Counted from the stretch's first letter, positions 1-10,291 are shown. The stretch: 64,000 nt of DNA from Pseudomonadales bacterium (GCA_022827245.1 JAJDTI010000148.1:1-64000); one strand, 5' to 3'. Translations and numbers: made by a program. The notes: generated from the sequence alone by a model not told the origin.

Positions 1-241
1 CCAGGTGGCCCGGCAGTTCCAGCGCATGCTCGGCGTGACGGCCCTGGACGAGACCAACGCCCGCATGTTCGAGGAGATGGCGCACAACCTGCCGCTCCGC
101 TCGCTGGTCCTGTTCTCCCGCGGCCGCCTCGGCTTCCGCGCCGTGGACGCGCTGCTCGCGGCGCTGAACGGCCGGTTCGGGCGCCTGGTCCGCATCCTGG
201 TGCGGCGTTCCGGGGACGACTTCCCGGCGCCACCGCGCTGA
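1..241 (+). CDS. C-terminal end of an unidentified protein (5' end outside window)
   Basis: The reading frame is open from the left edge and stops at 239-241, so only about 79 C-terminal residues are visible. The GTG at 5 is probably internal. The visible part is basic near the end (RILVRRS) and contains a run resembling MPLRSLVLFS-type tails that I associate loosely with some glycoside hydrolase family 3 enzymes; this is a weak memory-based similarity and no catalytic motif is present. There is no membrane segment. A truncated toxin-like gene follows after 34 bases on the same strand. I am confident that it is a real coding end and not confident about identity. Confidence 0.5.
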   Translation, partial: QVARQFQRMLGVTALDETNARMFEEMAHNLPLRSLVLFSRGRLGFRAVDALLAALNGRFGRLVRILVRRSGDDFPAPPR

Positions 242-275
242 CCCGGGCGCAGCGAAAGCCGCGATCGGCGATAAA

Positions 276-650
276 ATGCGCTTTCCAGGCAAGGCGCACG
301 GCAACGTGACCACGTTCGATCTCGGCATGCTTCCGGCACCTTCCCGTCTCGACCTGGCCGCAACCAAGGTGGCGACCGTGCAGGCCCGGGCGGATGCCAA
401 GGACTACTTCGACATCGACGCGCTGCTCCGCACGGGCATCACGCTGGAGGACGCGCTCGGAGCCGCCGGCGCGGTGTACGGAAGCGGCTTCAATCCGCTG
501 CTGAGCCTCAAGGCGCTCACCTACTACGCGGAAGGCGACCTGGACACCGTGCCGAAGACCGTCCGCGACCGACTCGCGGCAGCCGTCGCGGCGGTGGACC
601 TGAAGCGCCTGCCGACGTTCGACCCGCGACCCTGGCTGAGGCGACCGTAG
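276..650 (+). pseudogene. AbiEii/AbiGii-type nucleotidyltransferase toxin, N-terminally truncated
   Basis: The 124-residue frame carries the C-terminal half signature of the nucleotidyl transferase AbiEii/AbiGii family, visible as LDLAATKVATVQARADAKDY followed by FDIDALL. Family members are usually around 200 residues or longer and have an N-terminal nucleotidyltransferase core with a GSxxD-type motif. That core is absent here, and the first 25 residues do not look like the family, so the gene appears to have lost its 5' half. It overlaps the next gene by one base (TAGTG), the coupling expected for a two-gene toxin-antitoxin unit. An inactive relic is more likely than a short functional toxin. 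Confidence 0.6.
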
Positions 651-1000
651 TGGCCGCGGATCCGAGCGCGGAACTCCGCGCCGTCGCCCGCCGCGTGGTC
701 TGGTTCAAGCCGCCGGAGGAGACCCTGCGCGACACGGTGTTCTTCCTGAACCACGTGATGACGTTCGGCGACGTGGACGATGTCATCACGATGCGTCGCC
801 ACTTCGACGACGAGACCCTCCGGGAGGCCTTGCGATGCGCCTACCCGGGCGTGTTCGACGCCCGCTCCTGGGCCTACTGGCACGCGGTGCTGTGCGGAAG
901 TCCGGCGCCAGCGCTACCCGCGCGGCGGATACCCGGTGCGGAGGGCGCGGCCCCCCTGCCCTGGCCGTTCCGAAGCGGCGACCGGCCCCGCCCCGACTGA
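650..1000 (+). CDS. Partner protein of an AbiEii-like toxin system (DUF6922-like)
   Basis: The protein starts at GTG 650, whose first base is the last base of the upstream stop codon, so it was translated with the truncated toxin. Residues 8-85 match the small conserved proteins often found beside AbiEii-like nucleotidyltransferases: an early RRVVWFKPPEE segment, a central FGDVDDV segment and a final ARSWAYWH. I recall this family as DUF6922, named from memory. The last 30 residues are proline- and arginine-rich and may be frameshifted or spurious extension. The likely role is antitoxin or accessory protein, but with the toxin truncated it may no longer matter. Confidence 0.55.
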   Translation: MAADPSAELRAVARRVVWFKPPEETLRDTVFFLNHVMTFGDVDDVITMRRHFDDETLREALRCAYPGVFDARSWAYWHAVLCGSPAPALPARRIPGAEGAAPLPWPFRSGDRPRPD

Positions 1001-1021
1001 CACGCGCTCACGACGTCTGCG

Positions 1022-1999
1022 TCAACCGTAGAGGTGCATGCGCAGCGGGTCGAGCGACAGCAGGCCGCCGCAGTCCTCCTGGTAGGCCCCGAGGTACTTC
1101 GCGGCGCGCCGGCCGCGGCGGTTCGCGTCGGTGTGGCCGCGGTATCCGTACACGATGCCCTGCTGGACGAGGACAGCGAAACGCGGCGGGTTGCGTTGCA
1201 GCGTCTCCTCGGGAACCTGGTCGGCGAGGTCCTCCTCGGTCCGCATGAACGGACGCGCCATGAGCACGGGCATGCTCATGCGCAACCCCGTCGCGGCCCG
1301 CGGGAAGGCGCCGTGCCACGTGTTTCCGTGCCACACGAGAAGGGAGCCCGCCGGCGCCTCGACGGCGACGGCCTGCGGGTTCTGCAGGACCAGTCCTTCC
1401 TCGCCGCGCGGCGCCCGGCACCACTTGTGACTGCCCGGCACGAACGCCGTGGCGCCGTTCTCCCGGTCGAAGTCCGTGAGCACGTACGTGGCATTGCAGA
1501 TGAGCGCTTCGTGCGGGTACGGCGAGGGCAGCAACGTGTCGCAGTGCAGGTCCACGGGCGTCTCGTTGGGGCCCTTCAGAAAGCAGCCCATGCTCGACAG
1601 GACGACACCGTAGCCGCAGAGATACGTGGTGATCGCGAGGAGCGCCGGGTTCATCAGCGCCTCCTCGAAGACCGGTCCCTCCAGGATCAGCGACTGCAAC
1701 AGTTCGCCGAACGGAGAGTCGCCCCCTTCCTTCGCGAAGCGTTTCCGGTAGCCGGCGTGGGTATCCCCCGTGGCCATGTCGGGGCGTACCCCGTTGCGGG
1801 CCTCCGCCACGTCGAGCACCGCTTCCCGCAGCCGGTCGGCGAGGCCGTTCGGCGTGGCCAGCTCCGGCGGGATGACGGTGAATCCGTGGGCGTCGAGGTC
1901 GGCCACGTGGGAGGTCAGTCCGAGCGCGCGGACCTCTTCCCAGATTGCCGCGAGAGGGTCGGGTGTGCCGTTTCCGGAATCCGAACCGTAGGCCGCCAT
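1022..1999 (-). CDS. Phytanoyl-CoA dioxygenase (PhyH) family protein
   Basis: This is a 325-residue member of the Fe(II)/2-oxoglutarate-dependent PhyH superfamily. The double-stranded beta-helix metal site is visible as LHCDT (His and Asp near residues 152-154) and the distal His in [10 protein letters not shown] (near 229). FVPGSHK is the usual loop between them. The start at ATG 1999 is chosen over the longer frame because GGAGGAGG sits a few bases upstream. Substrate cannot be deduced; bacterial PhyH proteins hydroxylate or halogenate many small molecules. It ends 1.1 kb ahead of the decayed toxin genes and follows the PLP decarboxylase on the same strand after about 80 bases. Three relatives lie at 48.7-51.8 kb. 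Confidence 0.85.
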   Translation of the reverse strand: MAAYGSDSGNGTPDPLAAIWEEVRALGLTSHVADLDAHGFTVIPPELATPNGLADRLREAVLDVAEARNGVRPDMATGDTHAGYRKRFAKEGGDSPFGELLQSLILEGPVFEEALMNPALLAITTYLCGYGVVLSSMGCFLKGPNETPVDLHCDTLLPSPYPHEALICNATYVLTDFDRENGATAFVPGSHKWCRAPRGEEGLVLQNPQAVAVEAPAGSLLVWHGNTWHGAFPRAATGLRMSMPVLMARPFMRTEEDLADQVPEETLQRNPPRFAVLVQQGIVYGYRGHTDANRRGRRAAKYLGAYQEDCGGLLSLDPLRMHLYG

Positions 2000-2078
2000 G
2001 TACCCTCCTCCACGGGTGGAGGCGGGCATCGTAGCGTTCCCCGTTCAGTACGCGCAACGCGGGCGTGACGGGGCCGCG

Positions 2079-3527
2079 TCAGGGCTCCGCGACGACTTGC
2101 CTCAACGCCTCTTCGCCAAACCGCACCACCGTATCGAGCGTACGCCGCACGTCGTCCCATGTCGTCGTGTGGTTGATGATGCACATGCGCAGCGCGAACA
2201 CGCCCTTGAGCGACGTGGACGACAGGAACGCCAGTTCGTCCCAGAACATCCGTGCGAGCACGGCCCGGTTGACGCGTTCCAGCGTTGCCTCGGCCAGAGC
2301 CGTGTCGCGGGGAGCCACCCGGAAGCACAGGATGCCGAGAGACACCGGCGTCAGCACCTCCAGGATCGGACTCTCCCCGGCGTAGTCTTCCGCACGGCGC
2401 GCCAGGTCGAGGCCGCCCTGGACGGCTTCGCGGAACGCGGCCATGCCGAACGTCTGCACGGACATCCAGATCTTCAGCGCGCGCGCCGAACGGCTGAGCT
2501 GCTGGCCGCGGTCGGAGAAGTTCGGGTGGTTCGCCCCCCACACGGTGTCCTGCAGCACATCGTGCCCGATGGCGAACGCGTTCTCGAGGTGCTTCGTGTC
2601 GCGCACCATCAACGCCCCGGCCTCGTAGGGCTGGAAGAACCACTTGTGGGCGTCGAGGCCGATGGAGTCCGCGCGCTCGATGTCACGGAGCAGTTCGCGG
2701 CCCTGTTCCGTCACCACCGCGAACCCGCCGTACGCCGCATCGACATGCAGCCAGATGTCCTCCCGCGCGCAGAAGTCCGCCATCGCGCCCAGCGGGTCGA
2801 CCGCCCCGGAACTCGCGGAGCCGGCATTGGCGCAGACCGCCACCGGCGCCAGGCCGTTCCCGCGATCCTCGGCCACCATGCGCGAGAGCGCCGCCATGTC
2901 GATGCGGAACGCGTCGTCCGTCGGCACCAGGCGGATGCACTCGCGGCGCACGCCGGCGATCAGCGCCGCCCGCTTGAAGGCGCTGTGACTCTGGTCGCTC
3001 ATGTAAACGGTCGCGCCCTCCGGATGCCCGGCGGCCTCCCGTGCTGTCACCATCGCCTCCACGCTCGCCGCGGAGCCGCCGCTCGTGAGGAGCCCGCCCG
3101 CGCTCTCGGGGTAGCCGATCCACTGCCGCATCCAGTCGACCACCACCAGTTCGATCTGGCTCGTTCCGCTGGACACCAGCCACGTGCAGGAGTTGATGTT
3201 GAATCCCGAAGCCAGGAAGTCCGCGAGGACGCCCGGCCAGGTCGGCGACGACGGAATGAAGCCGAAGAAGCGTGGATGGTCCAGCCGGGCCGCGTACGGC
3301 AGCACCTCGCGCGCGACCTGCTCCACCACGTCCGCCGCGGGCCGGCCCCCCTCGGGCGGCGGCGTCAGCAACCGCTCTTCCAGCACCTGCCGGAACTCGC
3401 CGTCCCAGGCGCCGCCCTCACCGACAGCCTCGATCCGGCCCACCAGCAGTTCCACGGTCCTGGCGCCCAGCTCGAGCATGGCTTGCCGGTCCATGCTCAG
3501 ACCGTTGTCCGTCTCCTTGCCCGACAC
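2079..3527 (-). CDS. Group II PLP-dependent (aromatic-L-amino-acid type) decarboxylase
   Basis: The 482-residue protein has the full length of the aromatic-amino-acid/glutamate decarboxylase family. The PLP lysine is in [10 protein letters not shown] (K295), the cofactor aspartate in HVDAAYGG (D263) and the ring-stacking histidine in SDQSHSAF (H181). The family removes the alpha-carboxyl group of amino acids such as DOPA, tryptophan or related substrates; the exact substrate is not readable here. Translation may start at GTG 3527, close to a GGCGAG, or at ATG 3494. It diverges from the aminotransferase-esterase pair at 3597, leaving only about 70 bases for two promoters, so the two units may share regulation. 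Confidence 0.9.
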   Translation of the reverse strand: MSGKETDNGLSMDRQAMLELGARTVELLVGRIEAVGEGGAWDGEFRQVLEERLLTPPPEGGRPAADVVEQVAREVLPYAARLDHPRFFGFIPSSPTWPGVLADFLASGFNINSCTWLVSSGTSQIELVVVDWMRQWIGYPESAGGLLTSGGSAASVEAMVTAREAAGHPEGATVYMSDQSHSAFKRAALIAGVRRECIRLVPTDDAFRIDMAALSRMVAEDRGNGLAPVAVCANAGSASSGAVDPLGAMADFCAREDIWLHVDAAYGGFAVVTEQGRELLRDIERADSIGLDAHKWFFQPYEAGALMVRDTKHLENAFAIGHDVLQDTVWGANHPNFSDRGQQLSRSARALKIWMSVQTFGMAAFREAVQGGLDLARRAEDYAGESPILEVLTPVSLGILCFRVAPRDTALAEATLERVNRAVLARMFWDELAFLSSTSLKGVFALRMCIINHTTTWDDVRRTLDTVVRFGEEALRQVVAEP

Positions 3528-3596
3528 CTCGCCGCCCGCGCTGTCGCCACTCGGCTACCATGCTATCCGATCGTTCGCCAAACAGGCGCGTCCATC

Positions 3597-4937
3597 ATGG
3601 CCCATGCCCAAGCCGGCACACCCGCCGCGGCCGTCCCGCGGGACACCGCGTCCGCAAGCGTCGCGAACCTGGACCGCGACCACCTGGTGCACCCGCTGTC
3701 CGAACTGCGCCGCGACCAGGACCGCCACCTCGTGGTCGGCGGCGAGGGCATCCGCATCCACCTCGCCGACGGCCGCACGCTGATCGACGGGCTTTCCGGG
3801 CTCTGGAACATGCTCATCGGGCACGGCCGCCGCGAAATCACCGAGGCCGTCACCGCCCAGATGCGGTCCCTGCCGTACTACCCCGCCTTCTGGGGCTACA
3901 CGTCCGAGCCGGCCGCGGTGCTGGCGAAGCGCCTGGCGGACCTCGTCCCCGCGGAGAGCGGCATCCGGCGCTTCCTGTTCACCCTTGGCGGGTCCGACGC
4001 CAACGAGATGAACTTCCGCATCGCGCGGCAGTACCACGCCATCAAGGGCAACCCGGACCGCCAGAAGATCCTCTCCCGACGCCTCGGCTACCACGGCATC
4101 ACCCGCGCGGCCGCGAGCGCGACCCGCATCGACATGTATCACTGGTTCGACAGGCCCGACCCGCTGCACGTCGAGGTCGACACCCACGACCTCGACGACC
4201 TCGAGGCCACCATCGACCGCGAGGGGGCCGCAACCATCGCCGCCTTCGTCGCGGAACCGGTCATCGCCACCGGGGGCGTCATCCCGCCGCGGGCCGGCTA
4301 CTTCGAACGCGTCCGCGACCTCTGCGACCGGCACGACATCCTGCTCATCTTCGACGAGGTCGTCACCGCATTCGGCAGAACCGGGAGCTGGTTCGCCATG
4401 GACTGGGTCGGCGCCCATCCCGACCTGCTGACGCTCTCGAAGGGGATCACGAGCGGCTACCTCCCTCTCGGCGCGGTCGGGGTAGGCCCGAAGCCCTACG
4501 ATGTCCTGCGCAACAAGGTCCCCGAGGGCGTGCCATTCATGGCGGGCCAGACGCTGAACAACCACCAGACGTGCTGCGCCGCCGCGCTGGCCAACATCGA
4601 CATCATCGAGTCCGAAGGACTGGTCGAGAACAGCCGCGCCGTCGGCGCCTACCTGCTCGAGCGGCTGCGCGACGCCTTCGGCGGACACCCGGACATCGCG
4701 GACGTGCGCGGCGTCGGTCTCATGGCCGGGGTCGGCTGGCGGCGCGGCGACCTCTCCACGATGCAGCTCTACGAGAAGACGGAGCGCGTGTCCCGGTGGG
4801 CATTCGACGGCGGGCTGATCGTGCGGAGCAACGGCGACACGACGATGCTCGCACCCCCGCTGTGCACGACCCGGGCAGACGTCGACGAGATCGTGTCGAC
4901 GCTGCAGGCGGCCGTCGCGCAGGAGAGCTCGCCATGA
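3597..4937 (+). CDS. Class III PLP-dependent aminotransferase
   Basis: A 446-residue class III (omega/ornithine-type) aminotransferase. The cofactor lysine is in LSKGITSGY (about K282), the pyridine-N aspartate in [13 protein letters not shown] (about D253), and the phosphate loop region is [10 protein letters not shown]. Related enzymes move an amino group from beta-alanine, taurine, putrescine or similar omega-amines to pyruvate or 2-oxoglutarate. The start is ATG 3597; the frame stays open far upstream, but that extension is only the antisense of the decarboxylase gene. The stop codon overlaps the start of the carboxylesterase by four bases (ATGA), so the two are translationally coupled. 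Confidence 0.9.
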   Translation: MAHAQAGTPAAAVPRDTASASVANLDRDHLVHPLSELRRDQDRHLVVGGEGIRIHLADGRTLIDGLSGLWNMLIGHGRREITEAVTAQMRSLPYYPAFWGYTSEPAAVLAKRLADLVPAESGIRRFLFTLGGSDANEMNFRIARQYHAIKGNPDRQKILSRRLGYHGITRAAASATRIDMYHWFDRPDPLHVEVDTHDLDDLEATIDREGAATIAAFVAEPVIATGGVIPPRAGYFERVRDLCDRHDILLIFDEVVTAFGRTGSWFAMDWVGAHPDLLTLSKGITSGYLPLGAVGVGPKPYDVLRNKVPEGVPFMAGQTLNNHQTCCAAALANIDIIESEGLVENSRAVGAYLLERLRDAFGGHPDIADVRGVGLMAGVGWRRGDLSTMQLYEKTERVSRWAFDGGLIVRSNGDTTMLAPPLCTTRADVDEIVSTLQAAVAQESSP

Positions 4938-6508
4938 ACCGTCCCGTCGTCGAAACGACCCACGGTCCCGCCGCCGGCGTCCGGGAAGACGGCCTGGACT
5001 TCTTCCGCGGCATCCCGTACGCGGCGCCTCCGGTAGGCGATCTGCGCTGGCTGCCGCCACAGCCGGCCGAGCCGTGGCGCGAGGTGCGCGACGCCACGGC
5101 CTTCGGACCGGTCTGTCCCCAGAACGCCATCGTCATCTCGACGGCCGAGCATCTCGAGCGCGTCGACGGTGACCGCAGCGAGGACTGCCTGTATCTCAAC
5201 GTGTGCACGCCGGGCCTCGACGACGCGCGCCGCCCCGTGATGGTGTGGATACACGGCGGCGGCTTCGTCATGGGCGCGGGCACGATGCCCCTGAACGACC
5301 CGCGCTTCCTCGTGGCGCGCGGGGACGTGGTGGTCGTGAGCCTGAACTACCGGATGGCCACGTTCGGTTTCCTGCGGCTCGAAGGCATCACCGGCGGCGC
5401 GATTCCCGCGACCGGCAACGAGGGACTGCTCGACCAGGTCGCTGCCCTCGAATGGGTGCGCGACAACATCGCGCGCTTCGGCGGCGACCCCGGCAACGTC
5501 ACCGTCTTCGGCCAGTCCGCCGGCGCCATCAGCATCGGCATGCTGCTCGGCATGCCGGCCGCGAACGGGCTCCTGCACCGGGGCATCCTCCAGAGCGGCG
5601 CGTGCCAGACCGTGCAGCCGGCCGACCTCGCCGACCGCATCGCGGCGTTCGCGCTCGAGTCGGCGGGTGTCTCGCCTGAAGACCCTGCGGCCGTCCGCGC
5701 CCTGTCCGTCGAGCGCCTGGTCGAGGTCGAGGCGCGCATGTCCAATCCCGCGACCGCCAACCCGGAACTCGGCCTCACGCCCTTCGAGCCGATCGTCGAC
5801 GGCAGGGTGATTCCCGGTCCGCCCATCGACGCCGTCCGGAGCGGTTCCGCCGCCGGGATCGACATCCTGGTGGGCTCGACGCTCGACGAGTACAAGCCCT
5901 ACGGAGAGACCTTCGAGGGTCTCGAGGACATGGACCACGCCACGGTGGTGGCCGCGGCCGCCGCCGAGTACGGACGCATCGAGGGGCGGGACCTCACCCC
6001 GGACATCGAGGCCCTGGCGGGTGCCTACCGGGACGCGCGGACCGCCAAGGGCCTGTCCGTCGACCCGGGGGACCTGTACCTGGTCCTCGAAGGGGACCGG
6101 AACTTCTGGATGCAGGGCGTAATGGTGGCGGAAGCACAGACGCCGCACCCCGGACGCGTCTTCCACTACGTGTTCACCTGGGAGTCGCCCTGGCGCGACG
6201 GGGCATTCGGCGCGTACCACGGCCTCGACTCGGGTTTCGTGTTCGGCACCATCGACGCGACGAACTCCCGCGCGCAACACGGCGAAGGGCCCGACGCCGA
6301 CGCCCTGGCGGCGTTCTGCCAGGACGCCTGGCTCAACTTCGCGCGTACCGGCGATCCCAACGGAGCCGGCGCCGGTCATTGGCCCGAGTACGGCCTCGAA
6401 CGGAACACCATGCTCCTCGGCGCGCGGCAGGAGGTCGCCCGGGACTTCAACGGCCCGGAGCGCCGCGCCTGGGAGGCCGCCGGATACCCGGCGATCGGGC
6501 GAATGTAA
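4934..6508 (+). CDS. Type-B carboxylesterase/lipase family protein
   Basis: A 524-residue alpha/beta hydrolase of the carboxylesterase (COesterase) family. The oxyanion-hole motif HGGGF lies at residues 108-112, the nucleophile in VFGQSAGA (S195), and the catalytic histidine in [13 protein letters not shown] near the C-terminus; an EDCLYLNV motif typical of the family precedes the oxyanion hole. There is no signal peptide, so it should act in the cytoplasm on ester or amide substrates. It is coupled to the upstream aminotransferase by a 4-bp overlap, suggesting that they process one substrate in turn, for example an ester or amide of an amine, but that is inference. Confidence 0.9.
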   Translation: MNRPVVETTHGPAAGVREDGLDFFRGIPYAAPPVGDLRWLPPQPAEPWREVRDATAFGPVCPQNAIVISTAEHLERVDGDRSEDCLYLNVCTPGLDDARRPVMVWIHGGGFVMGAGTMPLNDPRFLVARGDVVVVSLNYRMATFGFLRLEGITGGAIPATGNEGLLDQVAALEWVRDNIARFGGDPGNVTVFGQSAGAISIGMLLGMPAANGLLHRGILQSGACQTVQPADLADRIAAFALESAGVSPEDPAAVRALSVERLVEVEARMSNPATANPELGLTPFEPIVDGRVIPGPPIDAVRSGSAAGIDILVGSTLDEYKPYGETFEGLEDMDHATVVAAAAAEYGRIEGRDLTPDIEALAGAYRDARTAKGLSVDPGDLYLVLEGDRNFWMQGVMVAEAQTPHPGRVFHYVFTWESPWRDGAFGAYHGLDSGFVFGTIDATNSRAQHGEGPDADALAAFCQDAWLNFARTGDPNGAGAGHWPEYGLERNTMLLGARQEVARDFNGPERRAWEAAGYPAIGRM

Positions 6509-6529
6509 GGGACGCCCTCGCGGCGTCCC
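6509..6529. terminator. Bidirectional stem-loop between convergent genes
   Basis: GGGACGCC and GGCGTCCC form an 8-bp perfect stem around a CTCGC loop. It occupies almost the whole 28-base gap between the stop codon of the esterase and that of the TonB receptor, which converge here. No long T-run follows on either strand, so it may be a bidirectional stabiliser or weak terminator. Confidence 0.6.
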
Positions 6530-6536
6530 GCCCATT

Positions 6537-9137
6537 TCAGCCCCGCCACCCCACCGACAGGAACACCCGCCGCCCGCGCGGGTCCGCCGAGCGCGGGTCG
6601 TAGCTGCCGGCGATGTTCACGAACGGCGGATCCTCGTCGAGGAGGTTCGCGACGCCGAGCGCGACCCAGGTCTCCCGCCCGCCCCACGGTAGACGGTCGA
6701 AGGTCCGGCGCACGTTCAGGTCGAGCGTCGTGAAGCGCTCGATGTCGCCGCCCGCGTCGTCCTCGTAGCCCCCGACGTGCCGTAGCAGGGCCGTTACGCG
6801 CCAGTCGCGACGCAGCCACGAGACGCCGGCCGCCGCCTTCACCCGCTGGTTGGGCGCGCCGACGTTGGCGCGGTTGAGCCGGCCGAGCCCGTCGACCTCG
6901 ACCCCCGCGTTCGTCACGTCGTAGCGCGCGAGCCAGGTCAGCTCGGCCCAACCGGTCACTTCGCCCAGGTCCGTGTCCACCTGCCACTGCGCCGACAGGT
7001 CGGCGCCGGCGGTCTCGATCCGGTCGGCGTTGATGAAGGCCACGTTGACGATGGAGATCGTGCCGGCCGCCGTCCGCTCGATACGCGGGTCGTACGGGTC
7101 GGCGTTGACGATCGCCTGGGCGTTGTCCTTGCGGAGCACGTCGCGGAAGGTGTAGTCCCACACGTCCGCGTTGAACGCCCACGCCGTCCCGGGGCGCCAG
7201 GTGACACCGACGTTGAACGCCCGCGACACTTCCGGCTCCAGGGCCGGATCGCCCCGCGTCCTCCTGCCCGCGAAAGTGCGCGATCCATCGCGGTCGACGA
7301 TGTTGGTGAAGTTCGTCTGCGCTCCCCGGGTCTGCAGCGGAGACGGAGCCCGGAACGAGGTGCTGAAGGAACTCCGCAGCGTCCAGGCCTCGCTCGCCCG
7401 GTAGAGGACCGTGACCTTGGGGTCGACCGTGTCCCCCACTCCGCCCCCGTAGTCTTCGTAACGCAGCGCCCCGGTGACCTCCAGGCGTTCGCCCACCGGC
7501 AGCCACAGCTCCCCGTACAGGGCGTAGACGTCGTCCTCGGCGGAGAAGTCGGGATTGCCGATGAGAAAGGCGAACCCGTCCCCGCGCGTCACGGGGTCGT
7601 AGGAATAGTCGAGGCCCTGGTCCCGGTACTGCACGCCGACCGCGAACCCGCCCCGGTATCCCGGCAGGAACCCGGTCACGTGCGCCTCGAACGTGGTCAG
7701 CCGGGACTCGCCGTCGCCGAAGTAGTCGCCGATGATGAACCGACGCAGTTCCGCCGCGTTACGGAGCGGATCGTCCGCCCCGGCGGCGAAGGTCGAACTC
7801 CACGGGTTGAAGAACAGGCAGCCCCCTCTGCCCGCCTCCCCCGGGGACCCGGCCGGGCCGGCCTCGCAGCCGCTTCCCCCAAATCCCCTGAGCGCCGCCT
7901 GGAAGTTAGCGGCGACCACGTCGCGCGGGTTGAGGAACGCCTCGTTCCGCGCCCCGACCAGGGCGACGTCCCAGGAGACGGTCTCCGAGAAGCGCCCTTC
8001 GAGGCCGAGCGCGACCCGCAGCGTGTCGTGCTCGTAGTAGTTGATCTCCGGGGGATGGCCATAGCCGTACGGGCGTCCCTGGAAGCGCACTTCCTCCCCG
8101 TAAGGGTTACCGGGGTGATACGCCGGCACGACGGGCGTGTTGAGCACCGGGAAGCTCGGCGACACGTCCCGGCTGATGTCGTTGCGCGCATAGCCGAACT
8201 CGGCCCACGCGTCCCCCAGGCCTCCCGCGCCCCAGTCCAGCCGGCCGAAGAGCTGCGTGCGGCGCTCGTTCGGGGTTACCGTGATCTGCGGTGCGTAGTC
8301 GAAGCGGCAGATCGCGCTCCCGCCGGCAAGTTCCTGCCGCAGGCCTTCGTACTCCGCGCAGCCCGGGTCCGCCACCGTGCGCCCGAGCGACGGCACGTGG
8401 AAGCTGCCGGGATTGCCGAAGCCGCTGGTCGCGGGACGCAGCCAGTCCACTTCGGCCAGGAGCAGGCTCGTGCGGTCGAGATGGCTCGCCGCCAGCAGGA
8501 AGGTGCCGTCGGCTCCCATCGTACCGCCGGCCACCGCATCCAGGGAGAAGTCGTCCTGGGATCCGTCGCCCGTGCGTCCGCGGTACTCCGCCTGGACCTC
8601 GACGCCCTCGAACCCCTGCCGCGTAATGAAGTTGGCGACTCCCGCCACGGCTTCCGACCCATAGATCGCGGCGGCGCCGTCCTTCAGGATCTCGACCCGC
8701 TCGACCGCCAGCATCGGTACCAGGGCCGCCAGGTCCACGAAACTCGAACCGTCGTCCGTCTGCACCGCCGAGAGCACCTGCCGGCGCCCGCTCAGGAGGA
8801 CCAGCGTCGACGCGACGCCCAGTCCGCGCAGGTTGACGTTGGCGGTCCCGACGGTGAAGTTCTGCGTCAGGTTGTCCGAGTTGTTCTCCGCGCCGGCGCT
8901 GATGGCCAGCACGCCGACCAGGTCGCGGAGGTCCTTGAGACCCACCGCGTCGAGGGTCTCGCGGTCGTAGTGCGACAGCGGGGACGGCGAGTCGCCCTGC
9001 CGGTCGATGCGGCTCCCGGTCGGCGCCGTGACGACGATCTCCTCCACCACGCCCGGCTCCGCGCGGACGCTCCAGGGGAGCGCCGCGGCCAGGACCACGG
9101 CCATCGCCGCGCTTCTTCGCCTGGACTGCAGGGACAT
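6537..9137 (-). CDS. TonB-dependent outer-membrane receptor
   Basis: An 866-residue outer-membrane receptor. After a signal peptide ending near VRAEP comes the TonB-box-like stretch VVEEIVVTAPTGSRI, a plug domain with NVNLRGLG and ERVEILKDGAAAIYGSEAVAGV, and a long beta-barrel ending in a typical aromatic-rich C-terminus (RVFLSVGWRG). Such receptors import siderophores, vitamins or oligosaccharides with energy from TonB-ExbBD. The ATG at 9137 is preferred over the TTG at 9170. The gene is divergent from the OxyR-like regulator, and the intervening 197 bases hold a perfect 14-bp palindrome. The substrate is unknown; no adjacent siderophore or glycan genes point to one. Confidence 0.92.
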   Translation of the reverse strand: MSLQSRRRSAAMAVVLAAALPWSVRAEPGVVEEIVVTAPTGSRIDRQGDSPSPLSHYDRETLDAVGLKDLRDLVGVLAISAGAENNSDNLTQNFTVGTANVNLRGLGVASTLVLLSGRRQVLSAVQTDDGSSFVDLAALVPMLAVERVEILKDGAAAIYGSEAVAGVANFITRQGFEGVEVQAEYRGRTGDGSQDDFSLDAVAGGTMGADGTFLLAASHLDRTSLLLAEVDWLRPATSGFGNPGSFHVPSLGRTVADPGCAEYEGLRQELAGGSAICRFDYAPQITVTPNERRTQLFGRLDWGAGGLGDAWAEFGYARNDISRDVSPSFPVLNTPVVPAYHPGNPYGEEVRFQGRPYGYGHPPEINYYEHDTLRVALGLEGRFSETVSWDVALVGARNEAFLNPRDVVAANFQAALRGFGGSGCEAGPAGSPGEAGRGGCLFFNPWSSTFAAGADDPLRNAAELRRFIIGDYFGDGESRLTTFEAHVTGFLPGYRGGFAVGVQYRDQGLDYSYDPVTRGDGFAFLIGNPDFSAEDDVYALYGELWLPVGERLEVTGALRYEDYGGGVGDTVDPKVTVLYRASEAWTLRSSFSTSFRAPSPLQTRGAQTNFTNIVDRDGSRTFAGRRTRGDPALEPEVSRAFNVGVTWRPGTAWAFNADVWDYTFRDVLRKDNAQAIVNADPYDPRIERTAAGTISIVNVAFINADRIETAGADLSAQWQVDTDLGEVTGWAELTWLARYDVTNAGVEVDGLGRLNRANVGAPNQRVKAAAGVSWLRRDWRVTALLRHVGGYEDDAGGDIERFTTLDLNVRRTFDRLPWGGRETWVALGVANLLDEDPPFVNIAGSYDPRSADPRGRRVFLSVGWRG

Positions 9138-9280
9138 GAGCCGTCCGGTGGACAGGGTTCGGGCGGCCAAGCCTACTACGTCAACGGGCCGCGCTTCCCG
9201 ACGCGCACGACGCCTGCCCCGAGCCCGACCGTACCTGGCCGGACCCCTGTGTTAAGGTCCGCGCCGTTCCCCGGCCCTGC

Positions 9281-9294
9281 CCGACGATCGTCGG
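9281..9294. promoter_or_regulatory. 14-bp perfect palindrome in the oxyR-tonB divergent region
   Basis: CCGACGATCGTCGG is its own reverse complement. It lies 41 bases upstream of the LysR-type gene and about 145 bases upstream of the divergent TonB receptor start. LysR regulators commonly bind imperfect dyads in such divergent regions and repress their own gene. It is not the classical E. coli OxyR pattern, so the binding protein is open. Confidence 0.4.
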
Positions 9295-9334
9295 AACCCC
9301 GCTGGCGGGTCGCCTGGGGCCAAGAGGGACCACC

Positions 9335-10291
9335 ATGCCAGTAACCCTGCGTCAACTCCGCTACTTTCGCGCGGTGGTCGAGCACGGCGCCTTCAGCCGC
9401 GCCGCCGAGCGCGTTCACGTCTCGCAGCCGGCGCTGTCGTTCCAGATTCGCGAGCTCGAGGAGGCGTTCGGGGCGCGGTTGCTCGAACGCGACAAGCAGG
9501 GCATCCGCCTGACCCGGCTCGGGCGCCAGGCCCACGAGCAGACGCTGCGGATCCTGGACGAGGTGCTGGTGCTCGAGACGATGGGCAAGCGCCACGACGG
9601 GGGACCCCTGCAGATGGTCGTCGGCATCGTCTCGACGCTCTCGGCATACCTCCTCGGCGGGTTCCTCGAACGCCTGCACGCCGCTCCGCACCGCGTCGAG
9701 ATCGACGTCCGGGAGGGTTCGAGCCCGGAACTCGTGGCAGACGTGCTCGCTGCCCGCCTGGACGCCGCCATCCTGTCGCTGCCGGTAGGACTGCTCGAAC
9801 TCTCCGAGCGAGAACTGTTCGAGGACCGGTTCGTGCTCGCCGGCAGCGCCAACCGGCTCGCCGCGTTCCGCGCCCTCGGCGAGACCCCGCGTCCGGCCGA
9901 CGCCGCGCAATCCGACATCGGACCCCTGCTCACGCTGGCCGAAGGGCACTGCCTCGGCGACCAGGTGCTCGGCGCCTGCGCCGTATCGCGGCCGGGCGAG
10001 GTGCGACGGGGAGCCGCGTCCCTCGGGACGCTCGCGCAACTCGTCGCGGGCGACGAGGGACTGACCCTGATCCCGGAAAGCGCGGCGCTCGGCGAGCGCG
10101 CAACCGCCCCGGGCCTGCACTTCCTGCGCTTCGCGCCTCCCGAGCCCGCACGGAGCATCGGCCTCGTACACCGCGTGGCCTCCCAGGGCGAGCCCTGGGT
10201 CGACGTGCTTGCGGAGGCGGCGGCCGGCGCGGGGGCTGCCCTCGCCACCGCGGCGCGGGAGGCCATCGCCGCGGACGGAACGGGGGACTGA
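9335..10291 (+). CDS. oxyR: OxyR-like LysR-family peroxide-sensing regulator
   Basis: A 318-residue LysR-type transcription factor. The N-terminal winged helix-turn-helix is MPVTLRQLRYF through AFSRAAERVHVSQPALSFQI, followed by a linker helix and an effector domain. Both redox cysteines of OxyR are present with the right spacing: GHCLGDQVLGAC aligns with Cys199 and Cys208 of E. coli OxyR (nine residues apart). A later segment, LGTLAQLVAGDEGLTLIP, also matches OxyR. It therefore probably senses hydrogen peroxide through a disulfide. Start ATG 9335 has a GAGGGA just upstream. Its divergent neighbour is a TonB receptor, not a catalase or peroxiredoxin, so the regulon here is uncertain. Confidence 0.82.
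   Translation: MPVTLRQLRYFRAVVEHGAFSRAAERVHVSQPALSFQIRELEEAFGARLLERDKQGIRLTRLGRQAHEQTLRILDEVLVLETMGKRHDGGPLQMVVGIVSTLSAYLLGGFLERLHAAPHRVEIDVREGSSPELVADVLAARLDAAILSLPVGLLELSERELFEDRFVLAGSANRLAAFRALGETPRPADAAQSDIGPLLTLAEGHCLGDQVLGACAVSRPGEVRRGAASLGTLAQLVAGDEGLTLIPESAALGERATAPGLHFLRFAPPEPARSIGLVHRVASQGEPWVDVLAEAAAGAGAALATAAREAIAADGTGD

Noticed and set aside
1998-3596. Long plus-strand open frame leading into the aminotransferase
   Set aside because: It is the antisense of the PLP decarboxylase and PhyH genes; its protein is Arg/His/Gly-rich without any family pattern, and the aminotransferase has a good ATG at 3597.
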